64,000 nucleotides of DNA, taken from assembly GCA_035578175.1 (NCBI GenBank), contig JAQMRL010000008.1, forward strand, positions 64,823,041 to 64,887,040. The letters run 5' to 3'. The position numbers and the translations under genes are program-made. Below the pieces are notes generated by a model. The model did no database searches. It had not been told where the DNA came from and saw nothing but the letters and a program-made list of their open reading frames with translations. The stretch's first letter is position 1. Every line of letters starts with the position of its first letter. Below, one piece after another: positions 1 through 12,049 of the stretch. The stretch is from Catonia carolina (lineage: Eukaryota > Arthropoda > Insecta > Hemiptera > Achilidae).

Positions 1-504
1 AATTATGTTGCTAATAAATTAAAAATATTTAAAAGAAGCAAGGATAATAGTATATCTTAAATATTCGTTAAAAAAAATGGTTGTAAAAAATAAAAGAAAC
101 AATCAATTAAATGTAACTGTTAGCTCATAAATATATATATATATATATTACGATACGTAGAAGGCAACTGAAATATCTAATTCAAAATATCTTGAGACGA
201 AACAAAGTCAATATCCTACCGGGTAAGAAAATATACCTCATTAATCCGTTTTAATAACAAGAAAACTATTTTGCTCTATCGAGCATTAGTCGAAAAATAA
301 TAATCAACGGTCTGACAAAATGATGATATAATGGCCGATGTAATTTCGAAAAAGGTTTTCTGGCTTTTCTCTTATTTCATTACTTCTTATATTTTAAGAT
401 GGATGAAATTTATTGTGGCCATAATGAAAAGGTAGAATGTTAAACATTTTTTGCGCGTAATTTGCTAGTTCCTGACCGTAAATATGTATTCATTTTTATC
501 ACAG

Positions 505-835
505 GGTCAGCCAATTATATGACTAAAGCACGTAAGAACAGAAGAGGTAGAGGTATAAATGACACTAGTCAAAGTTATCTCATCTGAGATTCATGAATTT
601 CATTTTACAATCAAACCCTGTTGATAATGAAGTACAGGTGTCATTTGGAGAGTCGAAAGTACATGATTTTCCGAAGGACTGGCATTCTGATAAGTATAAT
701 TATAAACGCGGTGAGAAGACCATGTAAACCAACTCAACTCATCTCACTCAGAAAAGATTTTAGAGGTTCAAACCACCTTGTCCGCTGCTTACCTAAAAAC
801 AACTTTCATTGCACAATAATTTCAACAGCCAGCCT
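505..835 (+). repeat. Interspersed repeat family B, copy 1
   Basis: A block of about 300 bases that recurs at 2,357-2,690, 55,668-55,970 and, inverted, 60,187-60,420. Shared anchors are AATTATATGACT near one end and AGAGGTTCAAACC near the other. The latter resembles a Pol III B box, so a tRNA-derived SINE is possible but unproven. Confidence 0.55.
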
Positions 836-1406
836 TTAAATTTACTGACAAATTGGATTGAAAATATGTCATTTTATTAGCCTACCTTGCTTAAGAGAAC
901 GCATGAATTGTTCGGTTTCGGAACGTTAAAAACTCGCATCTGATAATGCTTTTAAAATTGTAATAGTCGAACAAGCTGCCTACATAAACACTGATTACAG
1001 GTCTAAAACACTATAAAATCACAGCTATCGGGATCGTAATTTTTCTGCTTATACTTTCGCTACGACAATTAAGCGAATGCTGTCGCCGAATTATTTTTTA
1101 TTTATCTCATCTGTACGAATCAGGTGTTAAAGGTTATAGTTTTACACTGCCTTTGTAGAAGATATAAATACTGCTTATAAATTTCCCGTTAACTAACAGA
1201 TCCTAAATCAACAAAAAATAGACTTGACAAGACGTTACTTGACAAATCATTTTTGACCTACGCTATTATTGTGTTTAACAGAAACATAAATATATGTATC
1301 AAAATGTAACTGGTATTCAACAAACGTTCTATTAGGGTTGCGTGAGTAAGTCGGGCCAAGTTGAGTGTGATGTGCATGTGACGTCAACAGCTCAGGTAAT
1401 AATTGC

Positions 1407-1663
1407 CCAATCGGAGTCTCGTATTTTCGGCCAATAAGAAAACCCAGTTTTAACCAATCAGATGTCTTCTTTTGCGTCATTTTGATTGGTTAATATTGTC
1501 CAATCAGAGAGTTTATATTACTGTACTACGTCACACCGATGTCAACCAATGACAAAGTGTCTTGAGCGTTACGTCATTCGTCAGGATATGCTGCTTTCTG
1601 GTTGGTCCGTACTGATTCTGGGCGTCACGTCGAGTGTGATTGTAATATAAAGTCCACACCCAA
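1407..1663. promoter_or_regulatory. CCAAT-box cluster, promoter-like
   Basis: Seven CCAAT boxes in about 260 bases: 1407, 1431, 1454, 1485 (inverted), 1500, 1546 and 1659. A TGACGTCA-like site lies just upstream (about 1378) and an AATATAAAG TATA-like stretch at about 1645. The array recurs in the second tandem copy at about 3,257-3,513. No downstream coding gene is visible. It could be the U3 region of an old LTR or an unannotated promoter. Confidence 0.3.
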
Positions 1664-2356
1664 TGTCAACTTCTAGTTAACGGTAGGGCAGAACATATGA
1701 AGGTACCTTTTAATGAGATTTATAGTTTCTAGGTAAATATCACTTACGAAATATGAAGTACCCCATTGTAGAGATCTTTCAAGTTCTTAAGGAAATGAAA
1801 AATTGGTTTCTGTTGCTGCTAAATGTTAACACGGTTTTTTAAGAAATCACGAGTGCTCATTCGATACCGACACAAAGAAAAATAAACAAAAGAGAGTTAT
1901 CTATTTTTCCTAGTTGTTCGATTTTTGTAACCTAATTTTTGGCCAGTAATGTATAATATTTTTAAGGGAATGACTTTATACAACTGTAAATAAATATTAC
2001 GATACGTAGAAGGCAACTGAAAAATCTAATTCAAAATATCTTGAGACGAAACAAAGTCAATATACTACCGGGTAGGAAAATACACCTCATTAATCCGTTT
2101 TATAACAAGAAGACTATTTTGCTCTACCAACGAGCATTAGTCAAAAATTATAATCAACGGTCTGACAAAATGATGATATGATGGCCGATGTAATTTCGAA
2201 TAAGTTTTTCTGGCTTTACTCTTATATCATTAGTTCTTGTATTTTAAGATGGATGAAATTTATTGTAGCCATAATGAAAAGGTAGAGTGTTAAACATTTT
2301 TTGCACGTAATTTGCTAGTTCCTGACCGTAAATATGTATTCATTTTTATCACAGGG

Positions 2357-2690
2357 TCATTCAATTATATGACTAAAGCACGTAAGAAAAGAAAAGGTAG
2401 AGGTATAAATGACACTAGTCAGAGTTATCTCATCTGAGATTTATGAATTTCATTTTACAATCAAACCCTGTTGTTAATGAAATACATTTGTCATTCGGAG
2501 AGTCGAAAGTACATGATTTTCCGAAGGGCTGGCATTCTTATAAGTATAATTATAAACGCGGTGAGAAGACCATGTAAACCAACTCAACTCATCTCACTCA
2601 GAAAAGATTTTAGAGGTTCAAACCACCTTGTCCGCTGCTTACCTAAAAAACAACTTTCATTGCACAACAATTTCAACAGCCAGCCTTTTA
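2357..2690 (+). repeat. Interspersed repeat family B, copy 2
   Basis: Copy of the 505-835 repeat inside the second unit of the 1.85-kb tandem duplication. It is nearly identical to copy 1 because the two were duplicated together. Confidence 0.55.
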
Positions 2691-3548
2691 ATTTACTGAC
2701 AAATTGGATTGAAAATATATAATTTTATTAGCCTACCTTGCTTAATAGAACGCATGAATTGTTAGGTTTCGGAACGTTAAAAACTCGCATCTGATAATGC
2801 TTATAAATATGTAATATTCGAACAAGCTGCCTACATAAACACTGATTGCAGGCCTAAAACTCTTTAAAATCACAGCTATCGGGATCGTAATTTTTCTGCT
2901 ATACTTTCGCTACGACAATTAAGCGAATGCTGTCGCCGAATTATTTTTTATTTATCACATCTGTACGAATCAGGTGTTAGAGGTTATAGTTTTACACTGC
3001 CTGTGTAGAAGATATAAATACTGCTTATAAATTTCCCGTTAACTAACAGATCCTAAATCAACGAAAAATAGACTTGACAAGATGTTACTTGACAAATCAT
3101 TTTTGACCTACGCTATTATTGTGTTTAACAGAAACATAAATATATGTATCAAAATATAACTGGTATTCAACAAACGATCTATTAGGGTTGCGTGAGTAAG
3201 TCGGGCCAAGTTGAGTGTGATGCGTATGTGAAGTCAACGGCTCAGATAATAATTGCCCAATCGGAGTCTCGTATTTTCGGCCAATAAGAAAGCCCAGTTT
3301 TAACCAATCAGATGTCTTCTTTTGCGTCATTTTGATTGGTTAATATTGTCCAATCAGAGAGTTTATATTACTGTACTACGTCACACCGATGTCAACCAAT
3401 GACAAAGTGTCTTGAGCGTTACGTCATTCGTCAGGATATGCTGCTTTCTGGTTGGTCCGTACTGATTCTGGGCGTCATGTCGAGTGTGATTGTAATATAA
3501 AGTCCACACCCAATGTCAACTTCTAGTTAACGGTATGGCAGAACATAT

Positions 3549-4319
3549 TGTAACAAGATCCAAGAAACGACACGAATGTTCCAGAATTCCATTCATAAAA
3601 ATAGTATAGAGTGTGAAATAATAGTAACAACAAGAAAGAAATAATAAAGACAGAAATGACAACACACAATAGCCATAAAAGTGTGTTTTTTTATTCATAA
3701 GGGTTGTAATAACTATCATAACGTTTAGGTATTGTGTACAGCTATTATGAGGGAGGCAGGTTGTTTACGTTTTCTATTTACAAAAGACTTTTAGTTGACC
3801 TATTAACAAGATTTTTCTAGCATTCATAAATAAAGAGTTATTTTTGTACTTGAGTAGATTTCACTACTTTGTTGTGGAACGATCTTTTTGAATGATTATA
3901 AAAGGAGACCCCCGAGCGCGGTCCAGTCAGTATTCGTGTGATCTTTGCCGAGAGAGTATCGGGGTGTGTATTTACAGGTTATACATCCGAGTATTGTAGT
4001 GATTCAAGATTGTTATACTGCCTTTGTTGTGTGCGTATTGTGTAAAGCCTTTTTGTTAGTGTATTGTAAAGTTAATGTGAATTCAATTTCTATGTTTTGT
4101 ATGTCTGTGTAAGCTATAAAAGTGATTGTAAGTTATTTATTGTTTATTATCTAGTTTAAGTGAATTATTAAATCATTTATTGTGTTATTTAATTATAATT
4201 AGTTTAATCATTTATTTTGTAATCTTTTAGTCTAATAAATATTTGTAATTTGTAAACTTTAGCGTATTAGTTATTTAATAACCTAGATCCCGAAACGGAC
4301 CTTAGCAATAAGTGTCACA
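3549..4319 (+). mobile_element. Long terminal repeat of an LTR retrotransposon
   Basis: Starts TGTAACAAG and ends GTGTCACA, giving the TG...CA ends of an LTR. It interrupts the 1.85-kb repeat exactly at GAACATAT; the first tandem copy continues uninterrupted there. Inside are TATAAAAG at about 3,898, an arthropod-type initiator TCAGT about 30 bases on, and AATAAA before the 3' end. A primer-binding-site-like sequence follows directly, so this is a 5' LTR. No matching 3' LTR or pol gene is seen in the window. Confidence 0.75.
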
Positions 4320-4338
4320 TTGGTGTCAGAAGTGCGGG
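4320..4338 (+). other. Putative tRNA primer-binding site of the LTR element
   Basis: TTGGTGTCAGAAGTGCGGG directly abuts the LTR end. TGGTGTCAGAAGTG is a typical start of the primer-binding region in insect Gypsy-like elements (family knowledge). The internal region behind it is degenerate and no gag or pol frame is recognised. Confidence 0.6.
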
Positions 4339-5380
4339 ATCTAGAGTTTTTAGAATAATTATTATTTTAGTTATTCGATTTAAATTTACTTAAAGGCGCA
4401 TAATTTAATAATTTATATTTTTAGCTGCGGAGAACTTCAGTGTTATGTATCAGGTTTTTATAAAGAAATAATAGAAAATTTAAATTGTTAATATTTTGCA
4501 TCTTGTACTCATCAATTGTTTAAGTATAATTAAATTATTTAAATATTATCATTAAATTAATATGTTATTTTTATTTTTGTTCTGCATTGCATGAATGTTT
4601 TCATTCCTCTCAATTATTTGTTGAATTCCACATCTTTGAAAAAAAACTCGATATAAATTTTTTTTAAATTGTATGTTACCATACAAATTTTTAATGGTAC
4701 AACTTATTAAGATTTAACGATAACTTCTATTCAGTGATTATATAATGAGGTATTGCAAAATCCCTAAAGAAATATTTTATACTTCTAATGGCAGAAGAGG
4801 AGGAAGAGCCTAGAGCGGCATCTCGAAGGAACTGTCCTGCACGCTCATATGCAGTGAAGTGGCAATTCCACCAATGAGCTTAATATGCGCAGCCAGAGGG
4901 TTTTCTTAACTACTGGCAAACTTCATGGCTTACAGTAAAATAACTTCTATGTATATCAACGGAAAAGTATAGATTTTACTAGATCAGCATTACATTATTA
5001 TTAAGTAATTAACTAATTAATTATGTTTGTAACGGCCGTGTAAATTCTAAACTGTGTCGCCAGTGAGGAAATTATGAGAATTATGTGTCTGGGCTGAAAA
5101 CAGCGTAAGGTGTCTTTGAACCTGTTGATGAGACTCCACCCTCCTGGGAAACCTGTAAATAACGTGGAATCCGGTGGTGTGGTGATCCGGTATGAATTAG
5201 GTTGTGAGGGGGAAGAAACTGTCTTCAACATTATTTTTGAATGCAATGCCTTAACTGGAACGTGGTACACAATTTTCGGGTGATTGAACCGGGAGGGCAG
5301 TCTCCCACAAAAATTTATGATAGGCAGCCTCTAAAATCTTGTGTAAAAGAGAAGTCTATTTGCTAAGTGAACAATAAAAG
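4339..5380. other. Non-coding stretch shared with copy B
   Basis: AT-rich sequence matching 20,364-21,384 with small indels. An 85-codon minus-strand frame at 5,013-5,270 is longer (120 codons) in copy B, but the extension is outside the conserved part and matches no family I know. It may be the decayed internal region of the LTR element or the gene's 3' flank. Confidence 0.4.
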
Positions 5381-5557
5381 ATAGAGTGGTACGATAGGTT
5401 CTCAAGAACTGCTGAACTGAGGAACTGAAAGGACTGTCCAATACGTCCTGGGTATTCGATCCATAAATGAAGCAAATAGTAATTTTGACAATAATTTTAT
5501 TATGAACCATCTTCAGAGTGGTTGTACAAGTACTGAATAGAAAGAAAAAAAAATATT

Positions 5558-5923
5558 TTATTTAACAGACCTTCTCAACAACTTAAATACTTTCTGATAA
5601 ATTGTTAAAGAAGTATCTGGTGGCGCTGGTAATTTAAAGGTTGGATCATGATTTAAATAATCCTTGTAGTGAAATCTGTAAAGGCATTTCCAATTCTCCT
5701 TAATAAGTACTTGCTCTTGAGCATGTACAGTCGGCACGCCAAACAAATTGTCATAACCAAGTTCCTTGGTTAATTCTTCAGACGCCTGAACCAATTTTGT
5801 TGCCAAACCTTTATTACGATGATTTTTATGCACACCAACTATTGTACGGTGTACTGAATTATTTTCTAGTCTTGTGTATAGTCCGTTTGAATCCTTGTCA
5901 ATGTAATTATAAAATTTTTCCAT
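5558..5923 (-). pseudogene. GNAT (arylalkylamine N-acetyltransferase-like) copy A, last exon
   Basis: Terminal exon of a GCN5-related N-acetyltransferase; the family transfers acetyl from acetyl-CoA to arylalkylamines in insects. On the minus strand the exon follows TTGTTTCAG and encodes 121 residues, including the acetyl-CoA loop HRNKGLATKLV (R-x-x-G-x-A type), and ends with -LLRRSVK. The stop codon overlaps an AATAAA signal (5,557-5,562). This exon is intact, but its partner exon at 14,986-15,249 has an in-frame stop, so the copy is probably a pseudogene. It is in phase 0 with that exon. The intact paralogue is copy B (22,794-23,159 and 32,798-33,061). Confidence 0.75.
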
Positions 5924-6297
5924 CTGAAACAATTTTAGAAGACTCTAAATATGTAGCTACCTAAATTATATAATTTATTTTACACTTATAATAACATTTA
6001 CTTGCTCATTTTTAGTTTTTTTTTGCATCAACTGTTTGGTCTTTAGTGGATTGTAGTACATTATCAGTGGATTTGAATATACAATAACCTATAGAACTCT
6101 AGCCGAGTTGTCCACTTTGCGTCCGTGCACGCTGATTGCCACCTCACGGAAACAGCTAAAAAAATACTAAAAAAAAGTATTATTTTATTTGTTTTAAGAA
6201 ATCCCTCTTATAATTTTCCTTAATTAAATTGTTAGTAAAAGTTTTAGCTGCACTTCTTTGTGCAACAATCTTTTGTTACAAAAACTGACGGGTTTTT

Positions 6298-7372
<1,075 letters not shown>

Positions 7373-7547
7373 CAGATTTTTATATTTCGTGTAACACATT
7401 TACGTCTGAATTACGAGGTCTCAGTGAAAACTTTACGGTTCCAGCAATCCTGAAAATTATTGGCTTGAAATGGTTTATAAATTTTATTTAAGAGTTAATT
7501 TTTGAGAAAATAGTTTGTTTGCATTCACAAAAATTTAAAATTTAAAA

Positions 7548-8308
7548 TCCATACTAATATAATAAAGCAGAAACGTCTGTTTGTTTGTTTGTATGAAATA
7601 ATGTCAGAAACTACTGAACTTATTTTAAAAAATCTTTCATTGTTGCATAGCTTAGAGCTTTCTGATCAATGTAGGCTATTTTGCAACTTTAAGTTACTTT
7701 AATTAAGTGAGTTAAGCAACTTAAACTGAGACGATGTCATATTTTAGTTTATCGGGTGCATAGCACTGTTAATTTTTCGAGTCCTCTGGATGGTGTATTT
7801 TTTTGGGCTAGAAGCACGATTCAACTTTTACAATTTATAGAAAAACGTGAAGAATAACGTTTGATTCCAAAGACATTAAAAATTCGGAAATATTTAAAAA
7901 TTTTAATTTTGTACTATTTTTCATATATTTGTTTTCATTCGACAGATAAGTGAGTGAGTCATATATTTCCAATTATTCTGCGCACCGCACCCACGTATTA
8001 CTGTCTCTTATCTCAGCCATATAATATCAACTGTTTCTTTCTTGTCCATCGGTATTCTTCTGTGCATTCAATTCTATTCTGTTAAATTGCAGGGACAAAC
8101 ATTTAAAACGGTGTGTATCCATTTGAGAGTGCTTCCTTCACTCATGGACAACTTTATATCGGACTTTCTAGAGCTGGAAGTGCAGAAAAACAATTTATTG
8201 TGCTGCCACAGGGCAACAAAACCACAAATATTGTATATAGAGAGGTTTTAAAACAATTTGATGAGGTCTACATTGCTGCTGTGAAGCGAAGCGAGCGGAG
8301 ATTGCTAG
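7548..8308 (+). mobile_element. Short Helitron carrying a helicase C-terminal remnant (copy A)
   Basis: Starts TCCATACTAATATAATAAAGC-like and ends with a GC-rich subterminal segment GAAGCGAAGCGAGCGG followed by CTAG. It is flanked by A on the left and T on the right, as expected for Helitron insertion between A and T without target duplication. The 3' third encodes the tail of the PIF1-type Helitron helicase (FTHGQLYIGLSRA, then NIVYREVL). A frameshift lies between the GQTFKTV segment and this tail, so it is non-autonomous. Copy B is at 24,692-25,455. Confidence 0.75.
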
Positions 8309-8861
8309 TTAATGATAAATCACTAAAGTTATAGGTAGACAAAATATAATAAAACATTTACAAAACAATTTATTATGAAATCAGTCCATTTATGTTAACG
8401 CCGAGGTTCTGAGCAAAGACACGAAAAAAATATTCATCTGTTAGTAACACTTACCGTGGTAAAGCCGTAATGCTACAGTTTTGGAAATCTAGAAATAAAT
8501 GCGGGAGACGTAATAGGACGGCTTCGAATTTTCCGCGCTGTGTAATTTACAAAGACGTAATATTACGATTCTCGATGTTTTAGAACACTTTTCCGTCATA
8601 TTAGTTATTTTTTATCACTCTTGATAGCATTCGTGTACCATTTTTGTATAGTAACTTCTAAAGATACGAGATCATGTTGTCGTGGTTTGTTTATGTGTTA
8701 GTTTATTTTTTCTACCATGGCGTCTCCTAGCACGGCTTTAGATGATAGTGATACAGTATTTTATATTGTTGAAAAAAGTAATTGTGATTTTTTTGTAATT
8801 TAAATCTGAGTTTTTATAGTTATTGAATAAGGATATGTATTCAAATTTTGGTAATTATATA
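8309..8861. other. Intronic sequence, no feature recognised
   Basis: AT-rich sequence between the Helitron and the inverted-repeat element, matched by 25,456-25,992 in copy B. No open frame or RNA gene is supported. Confidence 0.5.
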
Positions 8862-9915
8862 GAATCAGGGCCCGGCACCGTTTGTAACGATTTTTTTTAA
8901 ATCGATACTTTTTTGGGCGCTAAATCCGAATATTAAATTATTTTTCTCCGCAAATCACCATGAAATTAGTTATAAGCCTTTTTTTTATCATCTGCCGATA
9001 TATAACCTCACTAATTTGTAATTTAAAATTTTTCCGTTCATTATCGTATAAATGTTCAATAACAGTTAATAATGTCGTTATATTTACAAATTTAATTTAT
9101 TAATCATTTAAAATTATATTTATTAATGATTTACAACATTTCAAACTAACCGTAACCTATGGAGTCATCACTCATACCACATAATGGTGTACACAGAAAA
9201 TTAACCTTGATTATTTAGTAAATGGTTAGTAGGTTATCGGTTGTTCTATGCAGTTATAAATGCACTTAAAAACCGATAACCTGCCCATAATAAGGATATA
9301 TGTTATTATACGCAGTTTTAAATTAAAGGTTATTGTACACTGAAAATTTACCTAATCTTGATTAGTTAGTAAATAGTGAGTAGGTTATCGGTTAATATAC
9401 GCAGTTATAAATACACATGACTACGATAACCTACTCATAATAAGGTTAATGGTTAATGTATGCAGTTTTACAGGCTAATTTTTTATAAAATTAAGTCCTA
9501 AAGGTTATTGGTTGTTATATGCAGTTTTAAATGAAAGGTTATCGGTTAGTGTACGCATTTTAATATTTTCTTACAGCTTGTAATGACGTCACAGTATCTT
9601 AAAAGGTTGAGTTATCGGTTAGCAATTTCGTCAATATACAAATATTCAAATACACATCTTTGATCAATAGGTAAAATTAGTTGAAATAGGGACATTTTAG
9701 TGTTCATTTAAAGAGTAAATTATTCAAATAAAACGGCAAATTGAAAAATATACGAACAAGTGAGGTTATGTTGGTACTGATAGAAAAGGCCGTATAAATA
9801 ATTTCATGTGGTTTGCGGGGAAAAATAATTTCATATTCGATTCAGCGCCCAAAAAAGTATCGATTTCAAAAAAATCTTAACAATCGGTGACGGGCCCTGA
9901 TTCTATATAGGCCCA
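8862..9915. mobile_element. Terminal-inverted-repeat DNA element (copy A)
   Basis: Left sequence around 8,866-8,990 (TATATAGAATCAGGGCCCG ... TTTTTTGGGCGCTAAAT) is repeated inverted at about 9,785-9,910, giving terminal inverted repeats of roughly 110 bases. The interior holds degenerate short repeats around GGTTATCGGTTA and GCAGTTTTA (9,190-9,560). There is no transposase, so this is a non-autonomous element of unknown superfamily. Exact ends are uncertain because weaker inverted similarity continues outward. Copy B is at 25,993-26,916. Confidence 0.65.
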
Positions 9916-10097
9916 ATTACCCAAATTTTAACCTTCAGGTATAATCTTTCATTTCGTTTTTGACAAAACCCTAGTTTTTTGTTAAACAAATACAAAAATA
10001 AGAGTAGAAACAACATTACTGTATGAGAGATTGATATCTTCACAAAGAATTGAATATTAAAATGCAAAAAGAAACACATTTCTTAACTTTTCTTTCT

Positions 10098-10452
10098 TTT
10101 GATTCCTAATATGTGTACGTTGCAATCTGTTCAATTCAGAACAATAACCAACTCCATGACCCAATGAGAACTAATAAAAATTAGACATCTAGACATCTAT
10201 GACATTAGACGGATGACATCTATGACGTGTAAATGAGCTGTAGTCTTGTACAGACTCAGGCCAACCATTCCTGAGAGAGTATGGTTAGTTGAACCCCAAC
10301 CATCAAAGTACACCGGTAACCGCTGTCTAGTATTCAAATCCGTATAAAAGTAACTACCTTTACTAGGATTTGAACCAGGAACCTTCGTCTCCGAAAATCA
10401 GCTGTTAAACAGCTGATTTTGGTGACGAATATACCTCTAGATCAACGCGGTA
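10098..10452 (-). mobile_element. tRNA-derived SINE (copy A)
   Basis: Read on the minus strand it has an A-box-like TTGATCTAGAGGTA, a self-complementary CAGCTGTTTAACAGCTG segment, a B box GGTTCAAATCC and a conserved body of about 250 bases. Other copies lie at 27,110-27,424, 36,190-36,537, 48,800-49,147 and 57,797-58,125. A short internal insertion near 10,165-10,205 is missing from copy B. Confidence 0.75.
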
Positions 10453-10595
10453 GGTTATTTTTAACTTAAAATGCAAAAATTTTATGTTGTGTAAAAATGT
10501 GCATAAAATGGCCAGCACTGGGTAGTAGGCATCATGTCTGAGCACCAGCATGTTAAGTGGTAATAATTCATCTAAGTCTAAAATCATGCTGTACG

Positions 10596-10675
10596 TCTTC
10601 ATGGCGTAATGGTTAGTGCACTAGGCTGTCTGTACACTGCAAAGCGGAAGGTACCCGGGTTCCGGAAAGGTTTTC
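10596..10675 (+). repeat. tRNA-like sequence (SINE head), copy A
   Basis: ATGGCGTAATGGTTAGTGC looks like a tRNA D-arm A box, and CCCGGGTTCC is a weak B box about 45 bases on. It does not fold as a full tRNA, because the acceptor arms do not pair. The same piece is at 27,564-27,643. It is best read as the head of a SINE. Confidence 0.45.
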
Positions 10676-10960
10676 GGCTAGGATCTGGAATTATTACATG
10701 TTAAAACCAACCAATTCTGTACCAGAGCCCATAATAGTTACCAATAACCAAAGCAGTTTATACCACTTTAAAAAAGTTAAAAAAAAAAAAATCTTGTGTG
10801 AAACACTCCCACGACTTTCTCTTACCAATGCAAATATTGACCAATATAATCGACATCCTTATCAGACAGTCTTGTCTGATAAGTCAATGCGAGCGGACGT
10901 ATTTAGTAATAGGTCTGTCTGCTTTGTTTATACAGAGTGATCAATATCAATATTTAAATA

Positions 10961-11895
10961 ATGAGTTTGTGCGGGAAAAATTTTAAATCGATTAATCCAG
11001 TTACTAAGGATAAAATACAGTGTTCAGCGCGTAAATCTTATTTTCATTCTGCATGTGTGGGGTTGACGGAAACCGAAATAACGTTTCTATCGGAGAGTGA
11101 TCAGTCATGAAAATGTATAAATTGTAGTACGTAGTAGAGCGTCGTAGATCCATGAGCTGTCCATCTGAAGAATCGGTTAGGTTGAACATGAATGATACAA
11201 GGAAAAAATGTTTGGTGAACTGGAGAAGAAAATTTCTCAGGGACAAAATTATCTGGAGCGATATCTTGGAGCTTCCCTAAATTTATGTCACGATAAATTA
11301 AACGACAATAACCGTATACTGACTAATCAACAAGAAATTATTCAGAAACAGAATGAAATCATTGAGCAGTGACGTGATGAAAATAAGCGATTATGTAAAA
11401 AATTGAACGAATTAACTATTAGACTGGATGATAGTGAGCAGTAAAGTCGGGCAAACTCTTTGGAAATTTATGGGGTCCCCGAAACTCCAAATGAAGACGT
11501 CGTACAAATAGTGGGTGAGGTTGGAAAACCTCTCGGTTTCCAAGTTAAAGAGAGTGTGATTGATGTCTGTCATAGATTCCGAAAATCAAACAACAGACCA
11601 ACACCTGGAATCATAGTGCGCCTTGTAAGACAAAGAGAACGTGTTGGTAAAAAGACGGATAAAAATAAATTTATCTACTCGAGATCTGGGGTTCAATACG
11701 GACACTCCTGTTTATGTAAATCAATCTCTGGCTCCGGGTAGACGTATATTATTTACCAAGACTAAGCTTGTCAAAAATGAGTTTATGTGTAAATATTTGT
11801 GGGATAGACAGGTCAGCAAAAATTAAAATACGTGAAGACGAGCAATCACGTGTTTTCATTGTTCCTTCTGATGAAGAATAATCAAAAGTTAAAGA
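10961..11895 (+). mobile_element. LINE ORF1 remnant (copy A)
   Basis: Starts with ATG and encodes, with several stops and frameshifts, a Cys/His finger-like N-terminus (C-x2-C and H-x3-C pairs), a glutamine-rich coiled-coil stretch (NQQEIIQKQNEIIEQ) and a domain beginning SLEIYGVPETPNEDV. That layout is known for ORF1 proteins of insect non-LTR retrotransposons. The endonuclease half of ORF2 follows at 12,050. It is inactive. Copy B is at 27,932-28,890. Confidence 0.7.
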
Positions 11896-12049
11896 GGCAT
11901 TGAAATAGATAAGAATCAAATTGGAAAGTAAAAGTACATTTACCTAACAGAAAAGTTAGTTTTATTTTTAATGTAAAGTGTATTCATTTAAGTATCAAAT
12001 TTATTTTATTTTAATTTTAAATAATTTCTGATAATTTGAATGTAATTAA

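Larger units (their letters stand above)
147..3548. repeat. Tandem duplication with 1.85-kb period
   Basis: Two direct copies, about 147-1,697 and 1,997-3,548, are offset by 1,850 bases and are nearly identical. Both begin with the same TACGATACGTAGAAGG stretch. About 300 bases of different sequence separate them. Short open frames inside recur in both copies but have no recognisable protein similarity, so I do not call genes here. Confidence 0.85.

Noticed and set aside
8042..8334. Two overlapping frames as separate small genes
   Set aside because: Both are pieces of one frameshifted Helitron helicase tail.
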